A DNA stretch of 52,337 nt from a virus: positions 1 to 52,337 of IMG/VR virus record IMGVR_UViG_3300035698_016849; one strand, given 5' to 3'. Below the pieces are notes generated by a model that saw only the letters and a program-made list of their open reading frames with translations, made no database searches and was not told the DNA's origin. The position numbers and the translations under genes are program-made. The first letter of the stretch is position 1. The number at the start of each line of letters is the position of its first letter. Shown piece after piece: positions 29,844 to 38,374 of the stretch.

Positions 29844-31493
29844 GTGAAGTTTGATAAAGCATTGAATCAGAATGAAGTTCAAGATTTTGTAGATAATGTA
29901 CTCGAAAATTCCAAAGTAGAGTTAGTTACAGCAGAAAGTGAAAAAAATGAGTTATTCCGTATAGCTAAAAAGAAAGGTATCATAGCCAAAGGCTCTCAAG
30001 ATTTAGCCTTATTTAAAACTATATATGCTTTTACTGATAAAGTTAACGATAATAATATAGTTTTACCGGAAAAACCTTTTTTAAGAGCGTTCCCTACAAT
30101 CGTTATGAAGCCAGTGACAAGGGCTCATCACAGAAAACAAATAGTTGGAGTATACTTTGATTATGTATATCAAGCTAAAACAAAAACTGCAATAGTATAT
30201 GGAGTATTTTTTAAGAATATTTTTCCTAAATATTGGAAAGAAATGCAAAAATATATAAAACGAGGACAACTTAAATCCTCATATGAAATATGGTTTGATA
30301 AAGACAAAGCAGAAAAAATGTCTGACGGTTCAACTAAGTTTTGGTCAATGGAAATGGCAGGAGGAGCATTATTACTTGATGACCCTATAGCGTATCCAGA
30401 CCAAGAACCTGCATCATCTGATGCTAGAGTTTTAGCAATCGCAAAAAAACAAATCACTGATGCATCTAATGTTGGATTTATAACAGCATTTCAAAATCAA
30501 GTAATTTCAGAAGCTAAAGAGGAAGTATCTGCAGCTCCACAACCTGAAAATCCAGAAGATGGACCAGTAAATCCAAAGATTCTTCCTTTTAAATTAAATT
30601 GTTTAGAATGTAATAGTCCATTACAATATGGAACTATTGAAAATCTTTCCAAAGAATCAGCAACAGTAACATGTACATGTGGTACTAGGTATTTATTAAA
30701 ATTCGCCAAACCAAAGCCAAATCTTGTAAGGAAACTTCCGTTAATTATAGCAGCGAAAGTTGGATGCCCTCAATGTCTAGCTATAAATTATTATCATTAT
30801 TTCACTAAACATGAATCTGGTCCTAAACCAATGACATGCAAAAGATGTGGATTAAAATTTCCTGTTGTTAATCCAACAGATGTGGATAAATTAGCAGTAG
30901 CAGAGATAAAAGAAATAAAAAGTAAAATTAATAAAGTTAATTTAGCGAAAGCTAACATTAGGGAGGACGACATGAAAAAATTAAATTATGCAGCGTTAAG
31001 AAAAGCTGCAGTGATAATTAGAGATTTGAGACAAAATCTTGAGTTATCTAAGGAATCGAAACAGCAGGAGCTTTCTTTTGCATCAAAACAAAAGAATCGT
31101 CAGCAGAATTTGACGCGTAGAGCAATTCAAAAATTTCTGACGGCAACAGAAGCTCTAAAATCTTCAAAAATGAACATAGCAAAAGCTAAGAAAAACAAAG
31201 ACGGCGAAATGGAATTGCATAAGCTTAATGCTATTAAGTTAGTTGAAAGAAAAACTGAACTTGGTTATGATTATGTGAAAGAACAAGGTATTACAGATGA
31301 GCAATTAGTAAGTGATAAAGACTTTGCAATCGCAAAGCTTCAGAAAGATAATGACGAATTAACAGAAAATCAAGACTCAGCCACTATACCAAAAGATATG
31401 ATACTGGCTAGTAAAGACAGAGTTACAAAAGTGGGCGGATATTATACTGACCCAGAGAAAAAAGAAAAAGTTGACGGATTAACGTTTAAATAA
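29844..31493 (+). CDS. Capsid maturation protease fused to zinc ribbons and scaffold-like tail (549 aa)
   Basis: The first 200 residues look like a prohead serine protease: VTRAHHRKQIVGV (His95/96) and GQLKSSYEIWF (Ser145/146), then GGALLLDDPIAYPDQEPA. Two C4 zinc ribbons follow (Cys253, 256, 277, 279 and Cys308, 311, 332, 335), and the last 200 residues are helical and charged as in scaffolds. The protein would guide capsid assembly and then cleave. The zinc ribbons in the middle are unusual. GTG start with AAGGAG provided by the IS605 right end. Confidence 0.7.
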   Translation: MKFDKALNQNEVQDFVDNVLENSKVELVTAESEKNELFRIAKKKGIIAKGSQDLALFKTIYAFTDKVNDNNIVLPEKPFLRAFPTIVMKPVTRAHHRKQIVGVYFDYVYQAKTKTAIVYGVFFKNIFPKYWKEMQKYIKRGQLKSSYEIWFDKDKAEKMSDGSTKFWSMEMAGGALLLDDPIAYPDQEPASSDARVLAIAKKQITDASNVGFITAFQNQVISEAKEEVSAAPQPENPEDGPVNPKILPFKLNCLECNSPLQYGTIENLSKESATVTCTCGTRYLLKFAKPKPNLVRKLPLIIAAKVGCPQCLAINYYHYFTKHESGPKPMTCKRCGLKFPVVNPTDVDKLAVAEIKEIKSKINKVNLAKANIREDDMKKLNYAALRKAAVIIRDLRQNLELSKESKQQELSFASKQKNRQQNLTRRAIQKFLTATEALKSSKMNIAKAKKNKDGEMELHKLNAIKLVERKTELGYDYVKEQGITDEQLVSDKDFAIAKLQKDNDELTENQDSATIPKDMILASKDRVTKVGGYYTDPEKKEKVDGLTFK

Positions 31494-31623
31494 AGATAAC
31501 TTAAACGTGTCCGACGATTTTGGTTTGTTGAAATTAAAAGTAATTTAATACAAGATATAAATTATAATAGTGACAATGAACAAGTGAATGAAAGAATTGA
31601 ATTTAAATACAAGGAGAAATATA

Positions 31624-32646
31624 ATGAGTTTTAATATAGAAGCTACTAGAATTGGTATGGATGTTGCAATGCGTATAGGAGAACCTTTACAAGTTGCATT
31701 ACCAGTACCGTTTGAGCTTGCAAGCATTGTGAATTTTGAAACAGCAGAACCAGGAGAGCGCGTATGGGCTCCAACTAATATGGATGATGACTCAGATTGC
31801 GTTTACGATGTAGATGTAACTAATGCCATCATAACCACTTTACCAGTGGACCCTATTAACGGTACTCAGCTGTCGTTTAAGCAGTTGAACTCGCCTCTTT
31901 ATCGTGTAAATCTTCCAGATTTGCTAGAAACAGATGACGATAGAGTTTTGGTACGAAAAAAAGTATCAATAACTCAAGGTATGGATAAAACAGAGGTTTC
32001 TGTTTTATTGACAGCAATCTTAACACCTGGTACTACTCGTGCTAACGGTGGAGCTCCTGAAAATGAAGCTATCAGCGTTATAACACCTGCATCAGGCGAA
32101 GATTTGTTTGACGTTGCAAAAAGATTGATTGAAGCAGTCGAAGATTATTCTAAAGGTAGCCACGTAATACTTGCGGGTACTGCAGTTTATTCTAAGATGA
32201 AATCTTTTGATAAAGACCACGTTACTGGTAATAACTATAACGTTAGGTTCATGGAATATCTTCAAGATAACCAAGTTGAACTTGTTAAAGTTAGCGGTAA
32301 AGTTAAAAGAACTTCAGGTGGTTCTGAAGCAGCTCTTATGGATGCTAACAAGCTAATCATAGTTGCTGTTGATTCAACTATCAAAGCAGGCAAGCCTATA
32401 ACATTTGTTCGTAGAAAACTTTCTACTTCAAAGTTTCCAGGACTTGATGTTGAAGTTGAAATGCAGAGAGGTTTCCTTTATACTCAAATGCCAATGGTTG
32501 ATGCTGCTGCAGGCGCAAGTGCTGTAGGAAAAGTTGCTAATCTTTGGTCGTTCGGTCTTGGTGGTTATGAATCAGTAATTTTTACGATTGATAATCCAAA
32601 GGCAATAGCCGTAACTGCAGATTTGTCTGCTGTTTACGCAGTCTAG
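31624..32646 (+). CDS. Major capsid protein (340 aa)
   Basis: The start at 31624 (MSFNIEATRIGMDVAM) has AAGGAGAAAT upstream; an earlier in-frame start lacks this. The protein has HK97-fold size and composition, including GEDLFDVAKRLIEAVEDYSKG and a spine-like helix, with many Ala, Val and Thr and no Cys-rich motif. Codon use is slightly GC-richer than in neighbours, as is common in highly expressed capsid genes. It lies after the protease and before a terminator. Identification is by position and size. Confidence 0.75.
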   Translation: MSFNIEATRIGMDVAMRIGEPLQVALPVPFELASIVNFETAEPGERVWAPTNMDDDSDCVYDVDVTNAIITTLPVDPINGTQLSFKQLNSPLYRVNLPDLLETDDDRVLVRKKVSITQGMDKTEVSVLLTAILTPGTTRANGGAPENEAISVITPASGEDLFDVAKRLIEAVEDYSKGSHVILAGTAVYSKMKSFDKDHVTGNNYNVRFMEYLQDNQVELVKVSGKVKRTSGGSEAALMDANKLIIVAVDSTIKAGKPITFVRRKLSTSKFPGLDVEVEMQRGFLYTQMPMVDAAAGASAVGKVANLWSFGLGGYESVIFTIDNPKAIAVTADLSAVYAV

Positions 32647-32658
32647 AGAAAATTCGAT

Positions 32659-32690
32659 GGGTAGGGGTTTCGGCCTCTACCTATCTTTCT
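32659..32690 (+). terminator. Rho-independent terminator after the capsid gene
   Basis: GGTAGGGG (32660-32667) pairs with CCTCTACC (32674-32681) over a six-base loop, with one G-T pair, followed by TATCTTTCT. The T-tract is broken, so read-through into head completion genes is expected, giving higher capsid transcript levels. Confidence 0.7.
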
Positions 32691-32724
32691 ATTCTAAAAA
32701 TAGATAATAATAGGAATAGGTCAC

Positions 32725-33162
32725 ATGATTATCCAATGCCCAAGTACGCTATCAAAGAAAAGTAAACAGCAGGTTCGTTTTTTATTAGCGACTTTAGCTG
32801 ATGACTATAGAGATTATTATATGACCAAAAATAATTTAAGATTATTTATAAAAGAAAATGTGGATATAATGTTTAAGGATTTGATAAAGGGCGACAAGAT
32901 TGCCTTTGGCGAAAAAAGCATTATAAATGTAGTAGGATTTGCAGATAAATCACAGCGTAAATATATTAAAGTATTAGCAGAAGATTTAAATGAGATTCCA
33001 AAACTAATGTTTGCAATTGCTTCAACGACTAATGAAGATTTATATTGCAAATTAAAAAAAGACAACCCGATTAAAGATTTGATGATGCAATTAGGATTTG
33101 AATTTTTTGGAGACAGAGGACAGGAAGTACTTTTAAAACGCGAGAAGAGAAATAATGATTGA
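32725..33162 (+). CDS. Hypothetical protein, possible GNAT-like fold (145 aa)
   Basis: Sequence such as EDLNEIPKLMFAIAST and a C-terminal LGFEFFGDRGQEVLLKR recall the last strands of GNAT acetyltransferases, and such proteins do occur between capsid and neck genes in phages. The acetyl-CoA-binding QxxGxG/A loop is not visible, so any enzyme activity is doubtful. It overlaps the next gene. Confidence 0.5.
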   Translation: MIIQCPSTLSKKSKQQVRFLLATLADDYRDYYMTKNNLRLFIKENVDIMFKDLIKGDKIAFGEKSIINVVGFADKSQRKYIKVLAEDLNEIPKLMFAIASTTNEDLYCKLKKDNPIKDLMMQLGFEFFGDRGQEVLLKREKRNND

Positions 33163-33706
33163 AAAATTAATTACTAAATTGAGAGCATGGATTGAAGATG
33201 AAGGAGACCCCTCATCTCAAGGATTTAAGTATACAACATCACCTACATTTACATTGGCCTTATCGGCAACATCGGTAACTCAAGTTTTAGTCAATGGAGT
33301 TGTGACCACTAATTATACTTTTGATAGCGACGATAATACAGTTGAAATTACTCAAAATATGATAGCAAATGATATAATTACGGTTAAATATATTTATACA
33401 AATTATTCTGATACGGAGCTGACTAGAAAATTAAAGTTAGCTGTAGGTGATTTATCACTACACAGAAGCATGGGAAAAAACTTTGAAATTGAAAAAAGTA
33501 CTACTATTTATCCTATACCTTCATTAAAAGAACAAAATTTAATTTGCAAGATAGCATTTATAAGAATCGAACCAAATTATCAAGAATATGTAACTCCCAA
33601 TTTGAAAATTAAATACGCAAAGATGATGGATATGGATGAAAAAATCTCAGCACTTATAAATGGATTTTATAGCGGTGCAGAGTATGGCGAAACTATGGAG
33701 ATATAA
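33155..33706 (+). CDS. Putative head-tail connector (183 aa)
   Basis: The N-terminal helix (MIEKLITKLRAWIEDEG) is followed by a beta-rich domain (TFTLALSATSVTQVLVNGVV) and a helical C-terminal region. Head-completion proteins of the gp6 type are helical, so the inserted beta domain would be an addition. The role is inferred from its place after the capsid gene. Confidence 0.5.
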   Translation: MIEKLITKLRAWIEDEGDPSSQGFKYTTSPTFTLALSATSVTQVLVNGVVTTNYTFDSDDNTVEITQNMIANDIITVKYIYTNYSDTELTRKLKLAVGDLSLHRSMGKNFEIEKSTTIYPIPSLKEQNLICKIAFIRIEPNYQEYVTPNLKIKYAKMMDMDEKISALINGFYSGAEYGETMEI

Positions 33707-33709
33707 GAA

Positions 33710-34084
33710 ATGTATGATGCAGAATTAATAAATAGACATAAGCTTTACTTTTCAGGTGACGATGTACCTTTACGGTTCATCGTGCGAGATGAGAATGGTA
33801 CCCTTGTCACCGATTTGGATGAAATGGGAATAAAATGTGAGGTAACTAATTATGGAAGTGAAACCAAATTGTCCAATACTATGGCATCGGGAAGCGATGA
33901 TGAGATTTCAGTATCAGATAGTGAAATTACAGTGCATGTGCCCAATGCAGATACTATTGATTATGCTGTTGGGTATTTTATTGTAGAATTGGAATTAGAA
34001 GATTTATCTGAATCTGACAATACAAAATATTATACAATATTTTCCGATAAGATTTATTTTGAAGATGAAACATTGGACTGGTAA
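33710..34084 (+). CDS. Putative Ig-like neck or decoration protein (124 aa)
   Basis: The sequence (GDDVPLRFIVRDENGTLVTD, later YFIVELELEDLSES) has the alternating pattern of a beta sandwich with a DVPLRF start like that of phage baseplate and decoration proteins such as the protein at 51025. It sits among neck genes. Function is inferred. Confidence 0.5.
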   Translation: MYDAELINRHKLYFSGDDVPLRFIVRDENGTLVTDLDEMGIKCEVTNYGSETKLSNTMASGSDDEISVSDSEITVHVPNADTIDYAVGYFIVELELEDLSESDNTKYYTIFSDKIYFEDETLDW

Positions 34085-34465
34085 ATGAAAAATACACACC
34101 CACTAAAGAAAGAATTCATGGAACGAGGCACAGTGGTTGAAATTTATTTAGGTAAAGAAACATTACTTGACCCCGATGAAAAAAATGTTGAAATAGATTT
34201 AATACCTCCTATATGTGTTAAGGGCCTTTTAGTTAATAATTTGTCCCCTTCACAGCTTCAATGGAAGATGGGCGGAGAATATACTCATGGTGGAGAAGTA
34301 ATAATTTTTGAAGCTTACCATCGAAGTACATTAGAATTATCTCAGAAATTAACTATTAACGAAGTTGATTATTATGGATATTTAAATGGAGTAGGAACAA
34401 ATTTTGCAATAAGACGAATTGGACCTGATTATATTCAAGTTTACGCGGTGACAAAAGATGCTTAG
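34085..34465 (+). CDS. Putative head-closure/neck protein (126 aa)
   Basis: The protein begins MKNTHPLKKEFMERGTVVEI and is rich in beta strands (GGEYTHGGEVIIFEAYHRST). Size and position before an HK97 gp10-like gene fit a head-closure or stopper protein. It starts right after the previous stop and overlaps the next gene. Confidence 0.5.
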   Translation: MKNTHPLKKEFMERGTVVEIYLGKETLLDPDEKNVEIDLIPPICVKGLLVNNLSPSQLQWKMGGEYTHGGEVIIFEAYHRSTLELSQKLTINEVDYYGYLNGVGTNFAIRRIGPDYIQVYAVTKDA

Positions 34466-34988
34466 AATTACTGTTAAAATGACGGCCGTAGGCAACAAGA
34501 CTTTTTATAATGCCCGAAAAGCCACAAAGACTTATATCGAAAAATTAAGAGCAGCTTTAATGTCTCTCGATGCTCAAACTTTAGAGTATATGAGAAACTA
34601 TATTAATGAGCATAAAAAGCGTGACGACAAATCAATGGCACATGCGAATACAGGAAAATTAGAAGATGAACTTCAAGTTGATTTATCAATAGATACTGCA
34701 GCACAATTTGGTTGGGCAATTGGTGAAATAGCTAAATTAAAGAAGACAGCGGCCCATTGGGCAGCGTTAAATTACGGTTCTGACCATATAATTGGTATGG
34801 AAGTTCCTGGAGAATTTGCAGATGGTCCTGCGAGTTCAGGAGGAGGCAATGCAGCCTTTAATTATAGCAAGAATCATCCGAAACAAATGACCCCCAAAGT
34901 AGGAATAGTAGGAATTAATTATATAGAATCAACAAACGATGTATTGACGGAATGGATAAAATTAGAATTAAATAAGTTGAGCATATAA
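34458..34988 (+). CDS. HK97 gp10-like neck protein (176 aa)
   Basis: A long N-terminal helix (ATKTYIEKLRAALMSLDAQT) is followed by HANTGKLEDELQVDL and WAIGEIAKLKKTAAHWAALNYG, an order typical of the HK97 gp10 family of neck proteins that complete the head-tail junction. AANTG-type sequences before a beta part support it. It overlaps genes on both sides. Confidence 0.65.
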   Translation: MLRITVKMTAVGNKTFYNARKATKTYIEKLRAALMSLDAQTLEYMRNYINEHKKRDDKSMAHANTGKLEDELQVDLSIDTAAQFGWAIGEIAKLKKTAAHWAALNYGSDHIIGMEVPGEFADGPASSGGGNAAFNYSKNHPKQMTPKVGIVGINYIESTNDVLTEWIKLELNKLSI

Positions 34989-35482
34989 TGAGTGATAACG
35001 TTAGTCAATATGGAATGGCCCGCAACATAAAAAAAAGTACATTGGAATTTATTGAAGATGTATTCAAAATTGCAGATAGGTCTGATGTGAGTGTTATGTA
35101 CGAAAGTGCTCGCGACAGTGAAGCAGAGTTACCTAATGTGACTATTCAATTATCTAATCAAACTCCTCATTCAATAGAATGCGGCTCATTTTCTTCCATT
35201 CGAGATGTATTATTAATTATAGATATCAGAGCTGCAAGTGAAGGAGATAAATTAGACTTAGTAGATTTATTGCAGCCCAAAATGAAACGAGGTTGGTTTT
35301 ATAATCAATATGAGACAACCAATGGCAAGATAACTAGTTCTCACCGTAAAGGTAGAATAGAAGTGAAATCAAATAGCAACGTGCCTGTTGATTTAGGTGT
35401 AATAAAAAGTAGATTGACACTTAGCGATAGATTTAGACAGCGATTTACTTTTAATATAACAACTAATATAATAGAGGAGTAA
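34988..35482 (+). CDS. Putative tail terminator protein (164 aa)
   Basis: The alpha/beta sequence (LEFIEDVFKIADRSDVSVMY, IRDVLLIIDIRAASEGD, then LTLSDRFRQRFTFNIT) resembles tail terminators that cap the tail tube. Its location after the gp10-like gene and before the tail tube gene agrees. Assignment is positional. Confidence 0.55.
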   Translation: MSDNVSQYGMARNIKKSTLEFIEDVFKIADRSDVSVMYESARDSEAELPNVTIQLSNQTPHSIECGSFSSIRDVLLIIDIRAASEGDKLDLVDLLQPKMKRGWFYNQYETTNGKITSSHRKGRIEVKSNSNVPVDLGVIKSRLTLSDRFRQRFTFNITTNIIEE

Positions 35483-35489
35483 GAATATA

Positions 35490-35693
35490 ATGGATGTAAT
35501 GACTTTAAATTTAGCATTTCAAGTAATTGGATGGGCAGTAGGGATAGTAGGTTTTTGTATCATAAAATTTAATGATTTTTCTCATTTAGAAAAATCACAA
35601 AACGAGTTTAAGGTTACTCTAGATAAAAACACAGAAGTAATAGCCGACCTTGCTACTAAAATTGCAAAAATTGAAGGTAAGTTAGACCTTTAA
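35490..35693 (+). CDS. Small membrane/coiled-coil protein (67 aa)
   Basis: Residues 8-26 (LAFQVIGWAVGIVGFCIIKF) form one hydrophobic span, followed by a heptad-like coil (TEVIADLATKIAKIEGKLDL). This layout resembles XhlA-type haemolysin or small holin-like proteins, but the position among neck and tail genes is unusual for lysis. GAGGAGTAAG is upstream. Confidence 0.55.
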   Translation: MDVMTLNLAFQVIGWAVGIVGFCIIKFNDFSHLEKSQNEFKVTLDKNTEVIADLATKIAKIEGKLDL

Positions 35694-35758
35694 AGTATAA
35701 ATATAGATAAGATTTTTAAAGACAAAATTTAATTAAAAAGGATTATAGGAGGATTACG

Positions 35759-37003
35759 ATGGCTGAAAAATTGATTCAATCGGAAAGTGGCTTCATGCCA
35801 AAAATATTTCCATACGGAAGTACAGTGTTAGAGGCTAACATTAACCGTGCCCAGGATTTAGACCCGGATGGCACCCTAAATTATCATGAAGATAAAGAGT
35901 TAGGAAATCCAGATAAAGTGGCAAACACATTTTTATCTGCGGAAGTAGGGGCAAGATTAACACAGAGAGAATACGGCGAATTGGATTTTTTCCAAAAAGT
36001 TGCAAATGTCGAAGATGCAGTTCACGATATAACTTTACCAGATTTTGCAAGTTCAGCTTTTGATTTGGTAGCATATTACAAAGACACTGATGGAGACGCA
36101 TTTGGAACTGCATGGTATGAAAAGCAGAGACTTGCAGGATTTTCAGTAGCTATTTCAGACCCTGAAGCAGTTACTGATAGGTCATTTGATTTTATTGGAG
36201 AAAATGCTAAGACTTTTGTTGATACTATGAAATATTTGATTCCGGTTAAATATACATGTTTAGTGGGAGACATCGGTTCAGCGGTAATTTCTCTTGGCGT
36301 AAGTGGAGATGGATTTGAAAATTATCCTACACCAATTGAAGACCCTAGAAATTCAGACCAATATATTGTACGCGGAGTAAGAGTAAGAGGTCTTGTAACT
36401 TCAGATTTAACTATTGGAACAGATATTTCGTTTGATGGTGTAGATGAGGTTACTGTTACAGGTTGTTTAGAAGGTGACATAATTAAATTTTATTATGGTG
36501 CAGGAACTTATATTGTAGGTGCAGTGCCTTGGACCCCAAATGCTGTTGCTTTACCAAGTATTTCAGCTCACTCAGCTTCAATATATTTAGGAACAGCTAA
36601 TTATCTTTATAGACTACAAGATGTAAATATAGATGTAAGGCTGACTCGCGAAGATAAAAAAGAAATAGGTAACAGTGAAGTTGTTCAGAGAGCAGTTACA
36701 AAAAATGAAGTAACAATTACCATGGGTAGATTACTCGACAGAGTTGCTATTGAGGATATTTTAGCCGGTGGAGATATGGACCTAATAGATATCAATGAAT
36801 TAGGCGATGACTTCACGTTAATCGTGGCATTATATGATGGCAAGAAAAAGACCAATTTTAAAATGGGTTACAAAGCAACTGGATTATATCCATCAGGATG
36901 GAAACCAGGTTCTGCAGCAATCGAAACTCACGTTAGTGCAGGAAATACATTAACTGGAGACGCATTGACAATAACAGATTTATTGGCGACTTTGGGACTA
37001 TAA
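35759..37003 (+). CDS. Major tail tube protein (414 aa)
   Basis: An abundant-type gene with strong AGGAGGATT ribosome site. The sequence starts MAEKLIQSESGFMPKIFPYG and has beta-rich segments ending with EVTITMGRLLDRVAIEDILA and FKMGYKATGLYPSGWKPG, the kind seen in long phage tail tube proteins with an added Ig-like domain (around residues 180-270). It precedes a terminator and tail assembly genes and is followed by the tape measure. No sheath gene is adjacent. Confidence 0.7.
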   Translation: MAEKLIQSESGFMPKIFPYGSTVLEANINRAQDLDPDGTLNYHEDKELGNPDKVANTFLSAEVGARLTQREYGELDFFQKVANVEDAVHDITLPDFASSAFDLVAYYKDTDGDAFGTAWYEKQRLAGFSVAISDPEAVTDRSFDFIGENAKTFVDTMKYLIPVKYTCLVGDIGSAVISLGVSGDGFENYPTPIEDPRNSDQYIVRGVRVRGLVTSDLTIGTDISFDGVDEVTVTGCLEGDIIKFYYGAGTYIVGAVPWTPNAVALPSISAHSASIYLGTANYLYRLQDVNIDVRLTREDKKEIGNSEVVQRAVTKNEVTITMGRLLDRVAIEDILAGGDMDLIDINELGDDFTLIVALYDGKKKTNFKMGYKATGLYPSGWKPGSAAIETHVSAGNTLTGDALTITDLLATLGL

Positions 37004-37046
37004 GAATCCCTTTAAATTAAGTAGAAAAGTATAGTAAGTAGAATAT

Positions 37047-37090
37047 TCAAGGAGGGTGAGTTTAAATTCTCATCTTCCTTGATTATTTAA
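37047..37090 (+). terminator. Rho-independent terminator after the tail tube gene
   Basis: TCAAGGA-GGGTGAG pairs with CTCATCT-TCCTTGA (14 pairs, including G-T) around an eight-base AT loop at 37047-37082, followed by TTATTTAA. This is one of the strongest hairpins in the window and would limit the abundant tail tube transcript. Confidence 0.8.
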
Positions 37091-37104
37091 AGTAAGGTGT
37101 AAAA

Positions 37105-37338
37105 ATGGATAGTAACGAGCTACAACAAATATATGATTTTGTAATTGAGTTAATGATTTCAAGAGATAAAGCCATTATAGGCAAAATGTCAGAAAATATT
37201 GAAATACTTGATAAAGAAAAAAATTTCAATCCAGAAGTTTATAAAGAATTAGCCAAGACCATTGTATGGGGAGAAAACCGTAATTTTAAAAAATTATTAA
37301 GAGCACATTTTATGCCAAGCATTACTTTTATTAAGTAG
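37105..37338 (+). CDS. Hypothetical protein, possible tail assembly (77 aa)
   Basis: The helical protein MDSNELQQIYDFVIELMISR, later KELAKTIVWGENRNFKKLLR, lies right after the tail tube terminator. GTAAGGTGT is upstream. Position suggests a tail assembly helper, but no motif supports it. Confidence 0.55.
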   Translation: MDSNELQQIYDFVIELMISRDKAIIGKMSENIEILDKEKNFNPEVYKELAKTIVWGENRNFKKLLRAHFMPSITFIK

Positions 37339-37375
37339 TACTTGGATTTTTTACATTAAAACAGGAGAGATAAAA

Positions 37376-37996
37376 ATGAATGATTTAGACGCGTTACAAC
37401 AAAAGTTGGATGTATTGGATGAATTGAACACGATTGAGTCTATGGTAGCTGACAACAAAATTATCTTTATACACGCAAAAGAAAATTTTAGAGTTAGAAG
37501 ATTAACGGTGGCTGACAGACAAGAACTCAGAGTTCAGCAAAATAAGAGATTAAACGAACTTAGGTCTGATTCTAATTTCAAGTTTGCAAATCAAATTGTA
37601 GAGGAATTGCAAGCAAAAGGAATTGATGTAACAGAAATTGATAGGGATATCAAATTAGCTATCAGACAATTAGGAGAATTACAAAAAAAATGTATAGATG
37701 CAGATGAATTCTTTCAAAATAAAATTAGAGAAGAACTTATGGCATTAAAGAATCAAATCATAGAATTATCACAAGAAAAAAGTGACCATCTTCAATATTC
37801 AATAGAATCTGAACTTGGCACTTATTTTGCCGAATATTTAACATATTTAGTATTAGAGAAAGAAACACCAGAAGGATATAAAAAGTACTTCAATACATAT
37901 GAGGAATATACACTTAGCGATGAAGAAGACTTAACGCATAAGGCCGCAGTATACTCATCACATATTGTAATGAGACCATACGATACCGAGGAATAA
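37376..37996 (+). CDS. Putative tail assembly chaperone (206 aa)
   Basis: The protein is acidic and helical, with RVRRLTVADRQELRVQQNKR and a long coil (KIREELMALKNQIIELSQEK). Genes placed between tail tube and tape measure usually encode tail assembly chaperones made with a frameshifted longer form. I see no obvious slippery heptamer at its end; the next gene starts one base after its stop. Confidence 0.55.
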   Translation: MNDLDALQQKLDVLDELNTIESMVADNKIIFIHAKENFRVRRLTVADRQELRVQQNKRLNELRSDSNFKFANQIVEELQAKGIDVTEIDRDIKLAIRQLGELQKKCIDADEFFQNKIREELMALKNQIIELSQEKSDHLQYSIESELGTYFAEYLTYLVLEKETPEGYKKYFNTYEEYTLSDEEDLTHKAAVYSSHIVMRPYDTEE

Positions 37997-37997
37997 A

Positions 37998-38372
37998 ATG
38001 TGGAAACCTGACCCATTAAGAAAATTGGCAAGAAATGCAAGATGGATGACACTGTATTCTAGAGCTAAAGATATGAATATTAATTTATTTGAAAATCGAA
38101 GTGATTTTTCAGATATTCAAATTATATTTTTACAATGGTTAGAAACATATCATTATTTATATACAGAACTTGCATCACAAGATAATAAATCAAAACTTTC
38201 AAGAAGAATTATTGAAGATGAAATTTTCTGTGACGCGTATTTAGTTTATGATAGGGATATTATTAGAAAGAAAGATGGAGAAAACAATTTAAACAAAATC
38301 GATAAGGTTGAGGCAATGAAAAATATAAACCCTGATTTGCCTCCAAGAATATCATTTAAGCCTGGAATTTAA
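37998..38372 (+). CDS. Putative second tail assembly protein (124 aa)
   Basis: The protein begins MWKPDPLRKLARNARWMTLY and contains LFENRSDFSDIQIIFLQWLE, as in short C-terminal chaperone genes before tape measure genes. It is separated from 37376-37996 by one base and ends two bases before the tape measure start, supporting coupled translation. Confidence 0.55.
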   Translation: MWKPDPLRKLARNARWMTLYSRAKDMNINLFENRSDFSDIQIIFLQWLETYHYLYTELASQDNKSKLSRRIIEDEIFCDAYLVYDRDIIRKKDGENNLNKIDKVEAMKNINPDLPPRISFKPGI

Positions 38373-38374
38373 TT

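Noticed and set aside
37376-38372. Programmed frameshift joining the two tail assembly genes
   Set aside because: No slippery heptamer with downstream structure is visible at the junction, and the second gene has its own start one base after the stop.
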